A stretch of DNA of 64,000 nucleotides from contig NZ_JACCCH010000001.1 in the NCBI RefSeq assembly GCF_013410945.1, forward strand, positions 310,001 through 374,000. Direction: 5' to 3'. This stretch comes from Leifsonia sp. AK011. GTDB taxonomy: Bacteria; Actinomycetota; Actinomycetes; Actinomycetales; Microbacteriaceae. A program made the position numbers and the translations under genes. Below, in pieces: positions 51,578 through 60,034 of the stretch. Position 1 is the first letter of the stretch, and each line of letters begins with the position of its first letter. Under the pieces are notes generated by a model, which was given only the letters and a program-made list of their open reading frames with translations, was not told where the DNA came from and did no database searches.

Positions 51578-52603
51578 ATGAGCATTGGCATCCTCACGAG
51601 TGGCGGCGACTGTCCCGGGCTGAACGCGGTGATCCGCGGCGCGGTCCTCAAGGGCATCCAGATCTACGGCAAGGAGTTCGTCGGTTTCAAGGACGGCTGG
51701 CGTGGAGTGGTCGACGGGGATGTCATTCCCCTCGAGCGCAAGGACATCCAGGGCATCGCGAAGCAGGGTGGCACCATCCTCGGCACGAGCCGCACGAACC
51801 CGTTCGAGGGCGACGGCGGGCCGGAGCGCGTCAAGGAGAACATGGAGCGCCTCGGGGTCGACTCGCTCATCGCGATCGGCGGTGAGGGCACACTCGCCGC
51901 GGCCAAGCGCCTGACGGACGCCGGCATCAACATCGTCGGTGTTCCCAAGACCGTGGACAACGACCTCTCCGCCACCGACTACACCTTCGGCTTCGACACC
52001 GCCACGCAGATCGCGACCGACGCCATGGACCGCCTCCGCACGACGGGCGACTCTCACGGTCGCTGCATGGTTGCCGAGGTCATGGGTCGCCACGTGGGAT
52101 GGATCGCCCTCCACTCCGGCATGGCCGCCGGTGCCCACGCGATCCTCATCCCCGAGCAGCGCACGAGCATGGACCAGATCATCGAGTGGGTGCAGTCCGC
52201 TCGCAATCGTGGTCGCGCACCTCTAGTTGTCGTCGCCGAGGGCTTCAAGCTCGACACGATGGATGACGCGCACTCCGAGCGCGGACTCGACGCCTTCGGT
52301 CGTCCGCGCCTCGGCGGCATCGGTGACGTGCTCGCCCCCGAGATCGAGGCTCGTACGGGAATCGAGACGCGCGCCACGACGCTCGGCCACATCCAGCGTG
52401 GTGGGACCCCCACCGCCTACGACCGCGTGCTCGCCACCCGCTACGGCATGGCCGCCGTCGACTCCGTCGTGCACAACCGCTGGGGCCGCATGGTCTCGCT
52501 GAGCGGCACGACCATCACGCACGTGGCCTTCGAGGACGCACTGGGCAAGCTCAACACGGTGCCCCAGTCGCGCTACGACGAGGCCGCGATCCTCTTCGGG
52601 TAG
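51578..52603 (+). CDS. pfkA: 6-phosphofructokinase
   Basis: 341-aa glycolytic enzyme: fructose-6-phosphate to fructose-1,6-bisphosphate. Motifs are ILTSGGDCPGLNAVIRG, IAIGGEGTLAAAKRL, PKTVDNDLSATDYTFGFDTA (catalytic Asp), MGRHVGWIALHSG and LGHIQRGGTPTAYDR. It has Gly where ATP enzymes have it in the GGEG motif and Lys in PKTVDND as in PPi-type enzymes, the mixed pattern of group III actinobacterial PFKs. ATG lies 6 nt after CATGAT; no Shine-Dalgarno is seen, so leaderless translation is likely. Confidence 0.95.
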   Translation: MSIGILTSGGDCPGLNAVIRGAVLKGIQIYGKEFVGFKDGWRGVVDGDVIPLERKDIQGIAKQGGTILGTSRTNPFEGDGGPERVKENMERLGVDSLIAIGGEGTLAAAKRLTDAGINIVGVPKTVDNDLSATDYTFGFDTATQIATDAMDRLRTTGDSHGRCMVAEVMGRHVGWIALHSGMAAGAHAILIPEQRTSMDQIIEWVQSARNRGRAPLVVVAEGFKLDTMDDAHSERGLDAFGRPRLGGIGDVLAPEIEARTGIETRATTLGHIQRGGTPTAYDRVLATRYGMAAVDSVVHNRWGRMVSLSGTTITHVAFEDALGKLNTVPQSRYDEAAILFG

Positions 52604-52629
52604 GCATCGCCCCGGCTTCAGGGCGGCGG

Positions 52630-52711
52630 GGTTTCGATGACGGCGGGGCTTCGCCCGCGCCTACTCAACCCACAGTCATAACGGCGGGGCTTCGCCCGCG
52701 CCTACTCAACC
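52630..52711 (-). repeat. Two tandem family-A half-units
   Basis: GGTTTCGATGACGGCGGGGC, then TTCGCCCGCGCCTACTCAACC, and a second unit lacking the first 8 bases (ATAACGGCGGGGCTTCGCCC, CTACTCAACC). It fills the gap between pfkA and the DUF1304 gene. Confidence 0.75.
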
Positions 52712-52740
52712 CACGGAAGTCAGGGGTCTACTCTGGCGAC

Positions 52741-53145
52741 ATGAATACCGGCCTGCTTGTCGCGTCGACGGTCCTCGTGGGGATCGCCGCGCTCATCCAC
52801 CTCTACATCTTCACGCTCGAGAGCGTTCTGTGGTCGCGCCCGAAGACCTGGCGCACGTTCGGGGTCGCGAGCCAGGCCGACGCTGACGTCACTCGTCCCA
52901 TGGCCTACAACCAGGGCTTCTACAACCTCTTCCTCGCGGTCGGCGCACTCGTCGGCCTGGTGCTGCTGTGGGTCGGGATGCCAGAAGCCGGCGCCGCGCT
53001 CGTGTTCCTCGCCGCGGGCAGCATGGTAGCCGCCGCGCTCGTGCTGATCATCAGCTCGCCGAAGCTCGCTCGCGCGGCCGCGATCCAGGGCCTCGCACCT
53101 CTCCTCGGAATCATCGCGCTCGTTCTCGCGCTGAACCTCTCATGA
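52741..53145 (+). CDS. DUF1304 membrane protein
   Basis: 134 aa with four TM segments. DUF1304 features: HLYIFTLESVLWSRPKTWRT, FGVASQADADVTRPMAYNQG and FYNLFLAVGALVGLVL. Function of the family is unknown. ATG lies 6 nt after TACTCT, a leaderless-type start. It overlaps the next gene by 4 nt (ATGA). Confidence 0.92.
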   Translation: MNTGLLVASTVLVGIAALIHLYIFTLESVLWSRPKTWRTFGVASQADADVTRPMAYNQGFYNLFLAVGALVGLVLLWVGMPEAGAALVFLAAGSMVAAALVLIISSPKLARAAAIQGLAPLLGIIALVLALNLS

Positions 53146-53546
53146 CCGACTTCAACACCCAGATCATCGAGGACTTCCGGGCCCATGGTGGCTACGTTGG
53201 TGCTCCGTTCAACAGCGACAAGCTCGTGCTCCTGCACCACGTGGGTGCCAAGTCCGGGGTAGCCCGCGTGAGCCCGCTCATGAGCTTCCCGGACGAGGAA
53301 GGCTGGGTGATCGTGGCATCCAAGGGCGGGGCTCCCGAGAACCCCGGCTGGTACTACAACCTCCTGGCCAACCCCGACACCGAGATCGAGTTCGGCACGG
53401 AGACGATCCCGGTGCGGGCATCCGTGATCCCCGCGGACGAACGCGCACCCCTGTGGGCCGACATCACGGCGAAGAACGCCGGATTCGCCTCCTACGAGAG
53501 GCGGACGGAGCGGGTCATTCCGCTCGTTCGGCTGACGCGCCGCTAG
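53142..53546 (+). CDS. Deazaflavin-dependent nitroreductase family protein
   Basis: 134-aa split-barrel protein of the Ddn/FDOR type. Motifs are LLHHVGAKSGVARVSPLMSF, VASKGGAPENPGWYYNLLAN and YERRTERVIPLVRL. It is shorter at the N-terminus than the 27086-27526 paralogue. Coupled to the DUF1304 gene. Cofactor F420 is assumed from the family. Its stop overlaps the convergent hemD stop in CTAG. Confidence 0.9.
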   Translation: MTDFNTQIIEDFRAHGGYVGAPFNSDKLVLLHHVGAKSGVARVSPLMSFPDEEGWVIVASKGGAPENPGWYYNLLANPDTEIEFGTETIPVRASVIPADERAPLWADITAKNAGFASYERRTERVIPLVRLTRR

Positions 53547-54295
53547 CGGGAGGCGCGCTCGACGAGCGCGTCGATGAGGGAGTCGGACGAGCGGTCCTCG
53601 GCGATGACGTCCACCCGGAGGCCCGCGGCGCGGGCGTCGAAGGCCGTCCGCGGTCCGATGCACGCCACGACAATGCTCTCCGGCAGTGGAGCCAGCTGTT
53701 CGGCGATCTGGCGCGCGACCGACCCCGAGCTGACGAGGATCGCGGACATACGACCGGATGCGACATCCGCCCGAACCGCGTCGGAGACGGGCACCCCCAC
53801 CGTCCGGTAGGCCGCCACGAAGTCCGCCGTGAGCCCGAGCTCGCGAATGCCGGAGACGAGCGTCGGTTCGGCGATGTCGGACTGGGGGATGAGCACGCGG
53901 CCCTCGATCGCTGACGACGGCCACTCCTTGACGAGCCCGCGCGCGGAATTGTCGGTCTCGGGCACGAAGTCCACCCGGTACCCCGCGAGTTGGAGAGCCC
54001 CCGCGGTGGTCTCGCCGACAGCTGCCACCTGGGTGTTCTCGGGAAGTACGACGCCGTGACCTGCGAGCACATCCACTGTCGTTGCGCTCGTCACCACGAG
54101 CCAGTCGTACTGGCCGTCGGCGAGTTCGTGGAACGCGTTCGCGAGGGCAGCGCCGTCATCCGCGCTCGCGAAGTTGATCATCGGGGCGATGACGGGGATG
54201 GCTCCGAGCGCACGGAGCCGGGCTGCAACTCCATCACCCCACTTACCTCCGCGCGGCACGAGGACACGCCAGCGCTTCAGAGGTTTCGGGTCCAT
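53543..54295 (-). CDS. hemD: Uroporphyrinogen-III synthase
   Basis: 250 aa from ATG 54295 (AGGA 7 nt upstream). Converts hydroxymethylbilane to uroporphyrinogen III. The family is poorly conserved; visible features are the start RWRVLVPRGGKWGDGVAARL, VVTSATTVDVL, VAAVGETTAGALQLAGYRVD and ILVSSGSVARQIAEQL ... ACIGPRTAFDARAAGLRVDV. The position near hemC/B/L supports the call. It is separated from hemL by a trio of small membrane-associated protein genes. Confidence 0.85.
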   Translation of the reverse strand: MDPKPLKRWRVLVPRGGKWGDGVAARLRALGAIPVIAPMINFASADDGAALANAFHELADGQYDWLVVTSATTVDVLAGHGVVLPENTQVAAVGETTAGALQLAGYRVDFVPETDNSARGLVKEWPSSAIEGRVLIPQSDIAEPTLVSGIRELGLTADFVAAYRTVGVPVSDAVRADVASGRMSAILVSSGSVARQIAEQLAPLPESIVVACIGPRTAFDARAAGLRVDVIAEDRSSDSLIDALVERASR

Positions 54296-54375
54296 GCCAC
54301 TATCCTGCTCCCGTCGCGGATGAGGCGCCAATCGGGACCGTCCGCCGCCGTCTGCGTGCTCGTCGGGAGCCCGGT

Positions 54376-54603
54376 TCAGTCGTCGCTCAGGATGGCCCAG
54401 GCCACGAGCCCAGCAACCACGACGGCCGCACCGACCGCGCCGACAATCCACGGCACGGGGTTCGACTCGTAGGAGGCCTTGGCCTTCGCCGTCAGCTCCT
54501 CCACACGCTTCGGAACATTGAGCTTGTCCTCGATAGCGTCGAGGGTCTCCGTGAGGCCCGCTCGCGCAGCGGCAACTCGCTCTTCGATGGGTGCGTCGCT
54601 CAT
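54376..54603 (-). CDS. DUF3618 family protein
   Basis: 75 aa from ATG 54603, 1 nt after the preceding gene's stop. Starts MSDAPIEERVAAARAGLTET, then LDAIEDKLNVPKRVEELTAK and one TM segment (WIVGAVGAAVVVAGLVAWAI). This fits the short DUF3618 proteins of Actinobacteria. Third gene of a YtxH/holin/DUF3618 trio. Function unknown; possibly an envelope stress or membrane-organising set. Confidence 0.8.
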   Translation of the reverse strand: MSDAPIEERVAAARAGLTETLDAIEDKLNVPKRVEELTAKAKASYESNPVPWIVGAVGAAVVVAGLVAWAILSDD

Positions 54604-54604
54604 G

Positions 54605-55009
54605 TCAGTCTCGCTTTCCGATGCCCTGAATCGCGCGGACATCCTTCTTGATGCTGTCGATGGATTCGGTGGGTCCCTGCGAACCGCGCTTGAGTGAGGC
54701 CACGCCAATCGCGACCAGGATCGCCGCGATCACGAGCAGTCCGCCACCGACGATCAGTGCGGAGGCCCACGGGGGGAGCACCTCGGAGAGGCCGAGGATC
54801 GCTGCGGTGATGAAGACGGCGAGCGCGAGGAAGAGCACCGTTGCAGCGGCGACCAGGAGACCGATGCCGATGCCGGCCTGCGCAAGACGCGTGACCAGTT
54901 CCTTCTTGAGCTGCTCGATCTCGCCTCGCACCAGGTCCATGAAGTACCCGGGCAGGTCGGCGATGAGGGAGAACAGGGAACGCTTGGGGCGGGGAGGTAC
55001 GCCGGTCAT
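54605..55009 (-). CDS. Phage holin superfamily (DUF1469-like) membrane protein
   Basis: 134 aa. N-terminal amphipathic part (RSLFSLIADLPGYFMDLVRG) and two TM segments (AGIGIGLLVAAATVLFLALA and WASALIVGGGLLVIAAILVA). This is the actinobacterial 'phage holin family / DUF1469' type, which is not phage-linked here. It lies between the YtxH and DUF3618 genes with gaps of 5 and 1 nt. Confidence 0.82.
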   Translation of the reverse strand: MTGVPPRPKRSLFSLIADLPGYFMDLVRGEIEQLKKELVTRLAQAGIGIGLLVAAATVLFLALAVFITAAILGLSEVLPPWASALIVGGGLLVIAAILVAIGVASLKRGSQGPTESIDSIKKDVRAIQGIGKRD

Positions 55010-55014
55010 GGCGG

Positions 55015-55350
55015 TTACTTCGCCGAGCTGGACTTTGCCGCGGTGCTCTTCGCGGCCGACGACGAGGTGCTCTTGGCTGCAGGCTTGCGCGTCGTCGTGG
55101 ACTTCGCGGGAGCCTTCGAACCGGAGACCTGCGACACGACCTTCTTCGCGCCATCCGCGATGAACTCGGCAACATCGGGCGCCTTGTCCTTCACGAAGTC
55201 CTGGGCGTCATCGACGCGCTTCTGCACGCGGGGATCGTTCCAGAATCTGGATGCCGTCGCCTTGATCTGCTCGTACTTCTCGCGCCCGGCACGGGTGCCG
55301 AGAACGTAGCCGACCCCCAGGCCGACCACGAACAGGATTTTGCCTCGCAT
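55015..55350 (-). CDS. YtxH-like protein with Lys/Ala-rich tail
   Basis: 111 aa from ATG 55350 with GAAGGAG upstream. N-terminal TM segment with Gly motif (KILFVVGLGVGYVLGTRAGR), a helical middle (REKYEQIKATASRFWNDPRV) and a histone-like low-complexity tail rich in Lys, Ala, Ser and Thr that may bind nucleic acid or anionic polymers. First gene of the trio. Confidence 0.82.
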   Translation of the reverse strand: MRGKILFVVGLGVGYVLGTRAGREKYEQIKATASRFWNDPRVQKRVDDAQDFVKDKAPDVAEFIADGAKKVVSQVSGSKAPAKSTTTRKPAAKSTSSSAAKSTAAKSSSAK

Positions 55351-55442
55351 GGATGCTCCTTCGTTCGACGGTCGCGGTGCTTGCCCTCCCACACTAGCCC
55401 TGTGCGGCTTATGCCGCTAAGGGAATGCAGGGGGTTGACAAG

Positions 55443-56747
55443 TCACGCGGAGGGCGTCGCCGACCCGGCAGCCCTCGCGGCGGCCGGAAGGGCATCGAGG
55501 ATGCGCGTGACTGCCGCATCGTCGTGTGCAGCAGAGACGAACCAGGCCTCGAATACGCTCGGCGGAAGCGAGACGCCGACGTCGAGCATGGCGTGGAAGA
55601 ACGGCGGGTAACGGAACGCCTGCTGCTCCTTCACCTGCGCGTAGGTGCGCGGGGCGGTCGGCGAGAAGAAGATCGAGAACAGGTTGCCCGCGTGCTGGAC
55701 GGTGTGCTCGACACCCTCTGCGGCGAGCGCCGCGGAGGCTGCGGCGGAGATCGTGGCGGCTGTCGCGTCGAGATGGGCGTAGGTCGTGGCATCCGCTGCC
55801 CTGAGGGTGGCGAGGCCCGCGGCCACGGCAACGGGATTACCGCTGAGGGTGCCAGCCTGGTAGACGGGGCCGAGGGGTGCGAGGAGGTCCATGATCTCGG
55901 TGCGTCCGCCGAGGGCCGCGAGCGGCAGACCGCCGCCGATGACCTTGCCGTAGGTCACGAGGTCGGGCATGTAGGAGTCGTCGAGACCCCACCAGCCGGA
56001 CGGGCTCACGCGGAAGCCCGTGAGCACCTCGTCGAGGATCACGAGTGCGCCGTTCTCGTGGGCGATGCGCGTGAGCTCGGCGTTGAAACCCGCGTCGGGC
56101 GGAACGACACCCATGTTCGCGGCGGCGGCCTCGACGATGACCGCGGCGATGTCGTTGCCGCGCTCGGCGAAGAGCTCGCGCACCGCATCGAGGTCGTTGT
56201 ATCCGATGACCACCGTCTGGGCGGCGACGGCCGCGGGCACGCCTGCCGATCCCGGGATCGCGAGAGTCGCGAGGCCCGAGCCGGCCTCGGCCAGGAGGCC
56301 GTCGGAGTGGCCATGGTAGTGGCCGGCGAACTTCACGAGCAGGTCGCGGCCCGTCGCGCCTCGGGCGAGACGGATGGCTGTCATCGTCGCCTCGGTTCCC
56401 GTGGAGACGAGGCGCAGCTTGCCGAGCAGGCGAGAGCCGACGCGGTCGCGCACGAGTTCTGCGAGTTCTGTCTCGCCCGGGGTGGATGCACCGAACCCGA
56501 GGCCACGGGAGGCGGCATCCTGCACGGCCCTGATCACGTCGGGGTGCGCGTGACCCAGGATCGCGGGACCCCACGAGCTCACCAGATCCACGTACTCGCG
56601 GCCCTCGATGTCAGTCACATACGGACCGGTGGCCGAGACGTAGGAACGGGGTGCGCCGCCGACGGAGCCGAACGCTCGCACCGGGGAGTTGACGCCGCCG
56701 GGGAGGATCGCGCGGGCCCGGTCGAAGGCCTGTTCGTTGGTTGTCAT
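55443..56747 (-). CDS. hemL: Glutamate-1-semialdehyde 2,1-aminomutase
   Basis: 434-aa PLP enzyme making 5-aminolevulinate from glutamate-1-semialdehyde. Signatures are [20 protein letters not shown], the class III aminotransferase core [13 protein letters not shown] and PLP-Lys in [24 protein letters not shown] is 7 nt before the ATG. It is separated from hemB only by REP-like half-units. HemA (glutamyl-tRNA reductase) is not in the window. Confidence 0.97.
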   Translation of the reverse strand: MTTNEQAFDRARAILPGGVNSPVRAFGSVGGAPRSYVSATGPYVTDIEGREYVDLVSSWGPAILGHAHPDVIRAVQDAASRGLGFGASTPGETELAELVRDRVGSRLLGKLRLVSTGTEATMTAIRLARGATGRDLLVKFAGHYHGHSDGLLAEAGSGLATLAIPGSAGVPAAVAAQTVVIGYNDLDAVRELFAERGNDIAAVIVEAAAANMGVVPPDAGFNAELTRIAHENGALVILDEVLTGFRVSPSGWWGLDDSYMPDLVTYGKVIGGGLPLAALGGRTEIMDLLAPLGPVYQAGTLSGNPVAVAAGLATLRAADATTYAHLDATAATISAAASAALAAEGVEHTVQHAGNLFSIFFSPTAPRTYAQVKEQQAFRYPPFFHAMLDVGVSLPPSVFEAWFVSAAHDDAAVTRILDALPAAARAAGSATPSA

Positions 56748-56772
56748 GGGGTGCTCCTTGGGCGGGGGTGGG

Positions 56773-56883
56773 GGTTTCGATAACGCCGGGCTTCGCCGCG
56801 GCTACTCAACCCACTAGTGGACCGGGCTTGGCCGAGGCTACTCAACCCACTAGTGGACCGGGCTTCGCCGCGGCTACTCAACC
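56773..56883 (-). repeat. Three tandem family-A half-units between hemB and hemL
   Basis: On the minus strand: GGTTGAGTAGCCGCGGCG, AAGCCCGGTCCACTAGTG repeated with a 36-nt period (middle copy diverged) and ending GTTATCGAAACCCCC. The first tip GGTTGAGTAG (56883-56874) contains the TGA stop of hemB. Confidence 0.85.
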
Positions 56884-57867
56884 AGCAGAGAGTGTGCGCG
56901 CCGCCTCTACGGCGTAGTAGGTGAGTACGGCATCTGCGCCAGCACGACGGATGCTCGTGAGGGACTCGAGTACGGCACGTTCGCGGTCGATCCATCCGTT
57001 CGCCGCCGCGGCCTCGATCATGGCGTACTCGCCGGACACCTGGTACGCCCACACGGGAACCGGGCTGATGGCGGCGGCGTCGGCGAGCACATCGAGATAG
57101 CTCATCGCGGGCTTGACCATCACGATGTCGGCACCCTCCTCGACGTCGAGCATGACCTCGCGGATGCCCTCGCGGCGATTCGCCGGGTCCTGCTGGTAGG
57201 TGCGCCGATCGCCCTGGAGTGACGACTGGACGGCTTCGCGGAACGGTCCGTAGAACGCGGACGCGTACTTCGCGGCGTAACCGAGCAAGGGAGTGTCGGG
57301 GTGGCTCGCGGCATCCAGTGCCTCGCGCACGGCCGCGACCTGGCCGTCCATCATGCCGCTCAGGCCGAGCAGCTGGGAGCCGGACTCCGCCTGCGCGACG
57401 CCCATCTCCCGGTAGCGCTCGAGGCTCGCATCGTTGTCGACGACGTAACCGGTCGCTGAGGTACTCGAAGCGCGTAGAACTCCGCAGTGCCCGTGGTCGG
57501 TGAACTCGTCGAGGCAGAGGTCGGTCTGCACCACGAGCGCGTCACCGGCCTCGGCGACCGCCACGCGGGTGGCGACGTTGAGGATGCCGTCGGGGTCAGT
57601 GGCTCCGGAGCCCACGGCATCCTTGTGCTCTGGCACACCGAAGAGCATGACGCCGCCGACACCGAGGGACGCGGCCTCCGCGATCGCGGCCTTCATCGAG
57701 TCGAGCGAGTGCTGCAGAACTCCGGGCATCGACGAGATCGGCACGGGCTCGCTGAGCCCCTCGCGCACGAACATCGGGAGGATGAGCTCGGCGGGATGCA
57801 GGCGCGTCTCCGCGACCAGTCGGCGCATCGCCGGGGTGGCTCGCAGGCGGCGGGGGCGGACGATCAT
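56878..57867 (-). CDS. hemB: Porphobilinogen synthase
   Basis: 329 aa. Condenses two 5-aminolevulinates. Schiff-base Lys in [12 protein letters not shown] and second Lys in [17 protein letters not shown]. The metal site reads [14 protein letters not shown]: two of three zinc cysteines are kept and one is Asp, typical of an intermediate Zn/Mg type. ATG overlaps the hemC stop (ATGA). The stop codon TGA lies inside a REP-like repeat tip, so the insertion set the C-terminus (…SAG). Confidence 0.96.
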   Translation of the reverse strand: MIVRPRRLRATPAMRRLVAETRLHPAELILPMFVREGLSEPVPISSMPGVLQHSLDSMKAAIAEAASLGVGGVMLFGVPEHKDAVGSGATDPDGILNVATRVAVAEAGDALVVQTDLCLDEFTDHGHCGVLRASSTSATGYVVDNDASLERYREMGVAQAESGSQLLGLSGMMDGQVAAVREALDAASHPDTPLLGYAAKYASAFYGPFREAVQSSLQGDRRTYQQDPANRREGIREVMLDVEEGADIVMVKPAMSYLDVLADAAAISPVPVWAYQVSGEYAMIEAAAANGWIDRERAVLESLTSIRRAGADAVLTYYAVEAARTLSAG

Positions 57868-58796
57868 GACGCGCCGATCAAGCCGGCAGCGCCGAGGTCG
57901 AAGAGTTCCTTGGCCACACGCTCGGCGACGTCGCCAGCCGGGTCCTTCGTGTCGGACACGTACAGGGCGTGCGAGCTCGTGAGGTAGTGAGGCTCGCTCC
58001 CTGAGGCACTCGAAGGGTCTGCGCTGTAGACCCGGGCGGAGAGGAACAGCATGCCGTCGTCGATGAGGGCGTGCGCGGCGACGGGGGCCGAGCATCCCGC
58101 CTCTAGCAGGGCGAGCGTGCGGCGCTCGGCCTCGACGATGATGCGGGATGTCGCGTGGTCGAGCGCTTTCGCGAGCTTCTCCTCGCCCGACCGAACCTCG
58201 ATCGCCAGGGCACCCTGGCCGGGGGCGGTCGGCCACCAGTCGATGCTGAGGAAATCGGTCACGGCGTCGAGCCGGCCGAGGCGCGTCAGGCCCGCGACGG
58301 CGAGCACCACCGCGTCGAGCTCGCCCGAGGCGACCTTGCCGAGGCGAGTATCCACATTGCCGCGGATGTCCACGACCTCGAGGTCGGGACGGCGGGCGCG
58401 CAGCTGGGCGACACGGCGGGGCGACCCCGTGCCGACCCGGGCGCCGTCGGGGAGAGAGTCGAGAGTGAAGCCGTCACGTGCACACAGCGCGTCACGGGCA
58501 TCCTCTCGCTTGGGGATGGCCGCGATGGTGAGGCCAGGGACGGGTGCCGTCGGGAGATCCTTGAGGGAGTGGACGACGACATCGCACTCGCCGGCGAGGA
58601 GCGCGTCACGCAGTGCACTCGCGAAGACGCCGGTGCCGCCGAGGCTCGCGAGCGACTCGGACGAGCGGTCGCCCTCGGTCGAGATCGTGATGATCTCGGT
58701 CTCGGCGCCCGTCTTGGCGGTGAGGCTCGCGGCGACCGCACGGGTCTGTGCGAGGGCGAGGGCGCTGCCGCGGGTTCCGACTCTTATAACGGTCAT
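57864..58796 (-). CDS. hemC: Hydroxymethylbilane synthase
   Basis: 310-aa porphobilinogen deaminase. Motifs are [50 protein letters not shown], and the dipyrromethane-cofactor Cys in [19 protein letters not shown] overlaps the hemH stop (ATGA) and its stop overlaps the hemB start, so it is in a fully coupled chain. Confidence 0.96.
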   Translation of the reverse strand: MTVIRVGTRGSALALAQTRAVAASLTAKTGAETEIITISTEGDRSSESLASLGGTGVFASALRDALLAGECDVVVHSLKDLPTAPVPGLTIAAIPKREDARDALCARDGFTLDSLPDGARVGTGSPRRVAQLRARRPDLEVVDIRGNVDTRLGKVASGELDAVVLAVAGLTRLGRLDAVTDFLSIDWWPTAPGQGALAIEVRSGEEKLAKALDHATSRIIVEAERRTLALLEAGCSAPVAAHALIDDGMLFLSARVYSADPSSASGSEPHYLTSSHALYVSDTKDPAGDVAERVAKELFDLGAAGLIGAS

Positions 58797-60034
58797 GGCG
58801 CGATCCCGGCCAGCGCCGGCTTGAACCCGAGGCGCACGTTCTCGCAGCAGCCCGGGCGGCAGACGTCGTACCAGGGTCCGAGATCGGTGAGGGCCGGGCG
58901 CTCGGCGGTGGGGATGCCGTCGCGACGCTCGAGCACCAGGTCGACAAGGCCAGACACGAAGGCGGCGTGGACACCGGGCGTCGGGACGCGCACCGCGGTG
59001 ATGCCGTTCTCCTCGGAGGTCTCGAGAGCCTCGGTGTCGAGGTCCCACTTCACCTCCATGTGGTCGGAGATGAACCCGAGCGGAACGATCACGAGGCCCT
59101 TCACGCCGGATGTCGCGAGCTCCGCGATGCGGTCGTTGATGTCGGGCTCGAGCCAGGGCTGCGTCGGAGGGCCGGAGCGCGACTGGTAGACGAGGTCCCA
59201 CCCGATTCCCTCGGCGACCTCATGCACCACGACCTCGGCCACCGCCAGATGCTGGGCAGCGTAGGCGCCACCCTCGCCGAAGTCACGGTCACGCGGACCA
59301 CTGCGGATCGCGTCATCCGTCGGAATCGAGTGGGTCGCGAAGAGCACGTGGATCTGCTCGCGCGGGATGCCCTGCGCTTCGAGCTCGGCGATACCGTCGC
59401 GCGTGCCCTCGATGAAGGGCTCCACGAAACCGGGGTGGTCGAAGAACTGGCGCACCTTGTCGATCTCGATGACTCCGCCGAGGCCGGTCTCGTCGAGGGC
59501 CATCGCGTAGTCCTCGCGGTACTGGCGGCAGCTCGAGTAGGAGCTGTAGGCGCTCGTGCCAATGGCGATGAGCTTCGTGAAGCCGCGCTCGTTCGCCTCC
59601 GTGAGTGCGTCACGCAGGTAAGGGTCCCAGTTGCGGTTGCCCCACAGCACGGGCAGGTCGATGCCGCGCTTCGCGAGCTCCGCCTCGAGCGCCGCCTTGA
59701 GCTCGCGGTTCTGGTCGTTGATCGGGCTCACGCCACCGAAGGCGCGGTAGTGGTGCGCGACCTCCTCGAGACGCTCCTCCGGGATGCCGCGGCCCCGAGT
59801 CACATTGCGCAGGAAGGGGATCACGTCGTCCTGGCCCTCGGGCCCACCGAAACTCGCGAGCAGGATGGCGTCGTAGGCGACGGGGACCTCGACGTGCTCG
59901 GGGCCGGATGCCGCGGCGGGCGTTGCGCCCGGCACCACCTGTGGGTCGAGCGAACCCTGTGGGTCGAGCGAACCCTGTGGGTCGAGCGAACCCTGTGGGT
60001 CGAGCTTGTCGAGACCTCCATTGGCAATACTCAT
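58793..60034 (-). CDS. hemH: Coproporphyrin ferrochelatase with repeat-encoded N-terminal extension
   Basis: 413 aa. Inserts Fe2+ into coproporphyrin III in the route that ends with HemQ. The core starts at YDAILLASFGGPEGQDDVIP; HYRAFGGVSPINDQNRELKA and the catalytic His in VLFATHSIPTDD are present. Cys residues in SYSSCRQYRED and near the C-terminus (CRPGCCENV) can hold the [2Fe-2S] cluster of actinobacterial enzymes. The first ~45 residues contain four DPQGSL-type repeats encoded by an 18-bp tandem repeat, and are absent from normal family members. ATG overlaps the hemQ stop. Confidence 0.95.
   Translation of the reverse strand: MSIANGGLDKLDPQGSLDPQGSLDPQGSLDPQVVPGATPAAASGPEHVEVPVAYDAILLASFGGPEGQDDVIPFLRNVTRGRGIPEERLEEVAHHYRAFGGVSPINDQNRELKAALEAELAKRGIDLPVLWGNRNWDPYLRDALTEANERGFTKLIAIGTSAYSSYSSCRQYREDYAMALDETGLGGVIEIDKVRQFFDHPGFVEPFIEGTRDGIAELEAQGIPREQIHVLFATHSIPTDDAIRSGPRDRDFGEGGAYAAQHLAVAEVVVHEVAEGIGWDLVYQSRSGPPTQPWLEPDINDRIAELATSGVKGLVIVPLGFISDHMEVKWDLDTEALETSEENGITAVRVPTPGVHAAFVSGLVDLVLERRDGIPTAERPALTDLGPWYDVCRPGCCENVRLGFKPALAGIAP
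59941..60016 (-). repeat. 18-bp tandem repeat inside hemH
   Basis: GTGGGTCGAGCGAACCCT is present three times in full (59941-59994), followed by a partial copy and GCTTGTCGAGACC. The unit is the tip of the family-A element (GTGGGTTGAG...TCGAAAC). It encodes the (GSLDPQ) repeat of the HemH N-terminus. Confidence 0.85.

Noticed and set aside
54605-55009. Prophage remnant because of the holin-like protein
   Set aside because: No endolysin, integrase or structural gene nearby; this holin-superfamily type is a common chromosomal actinobacterial protein.
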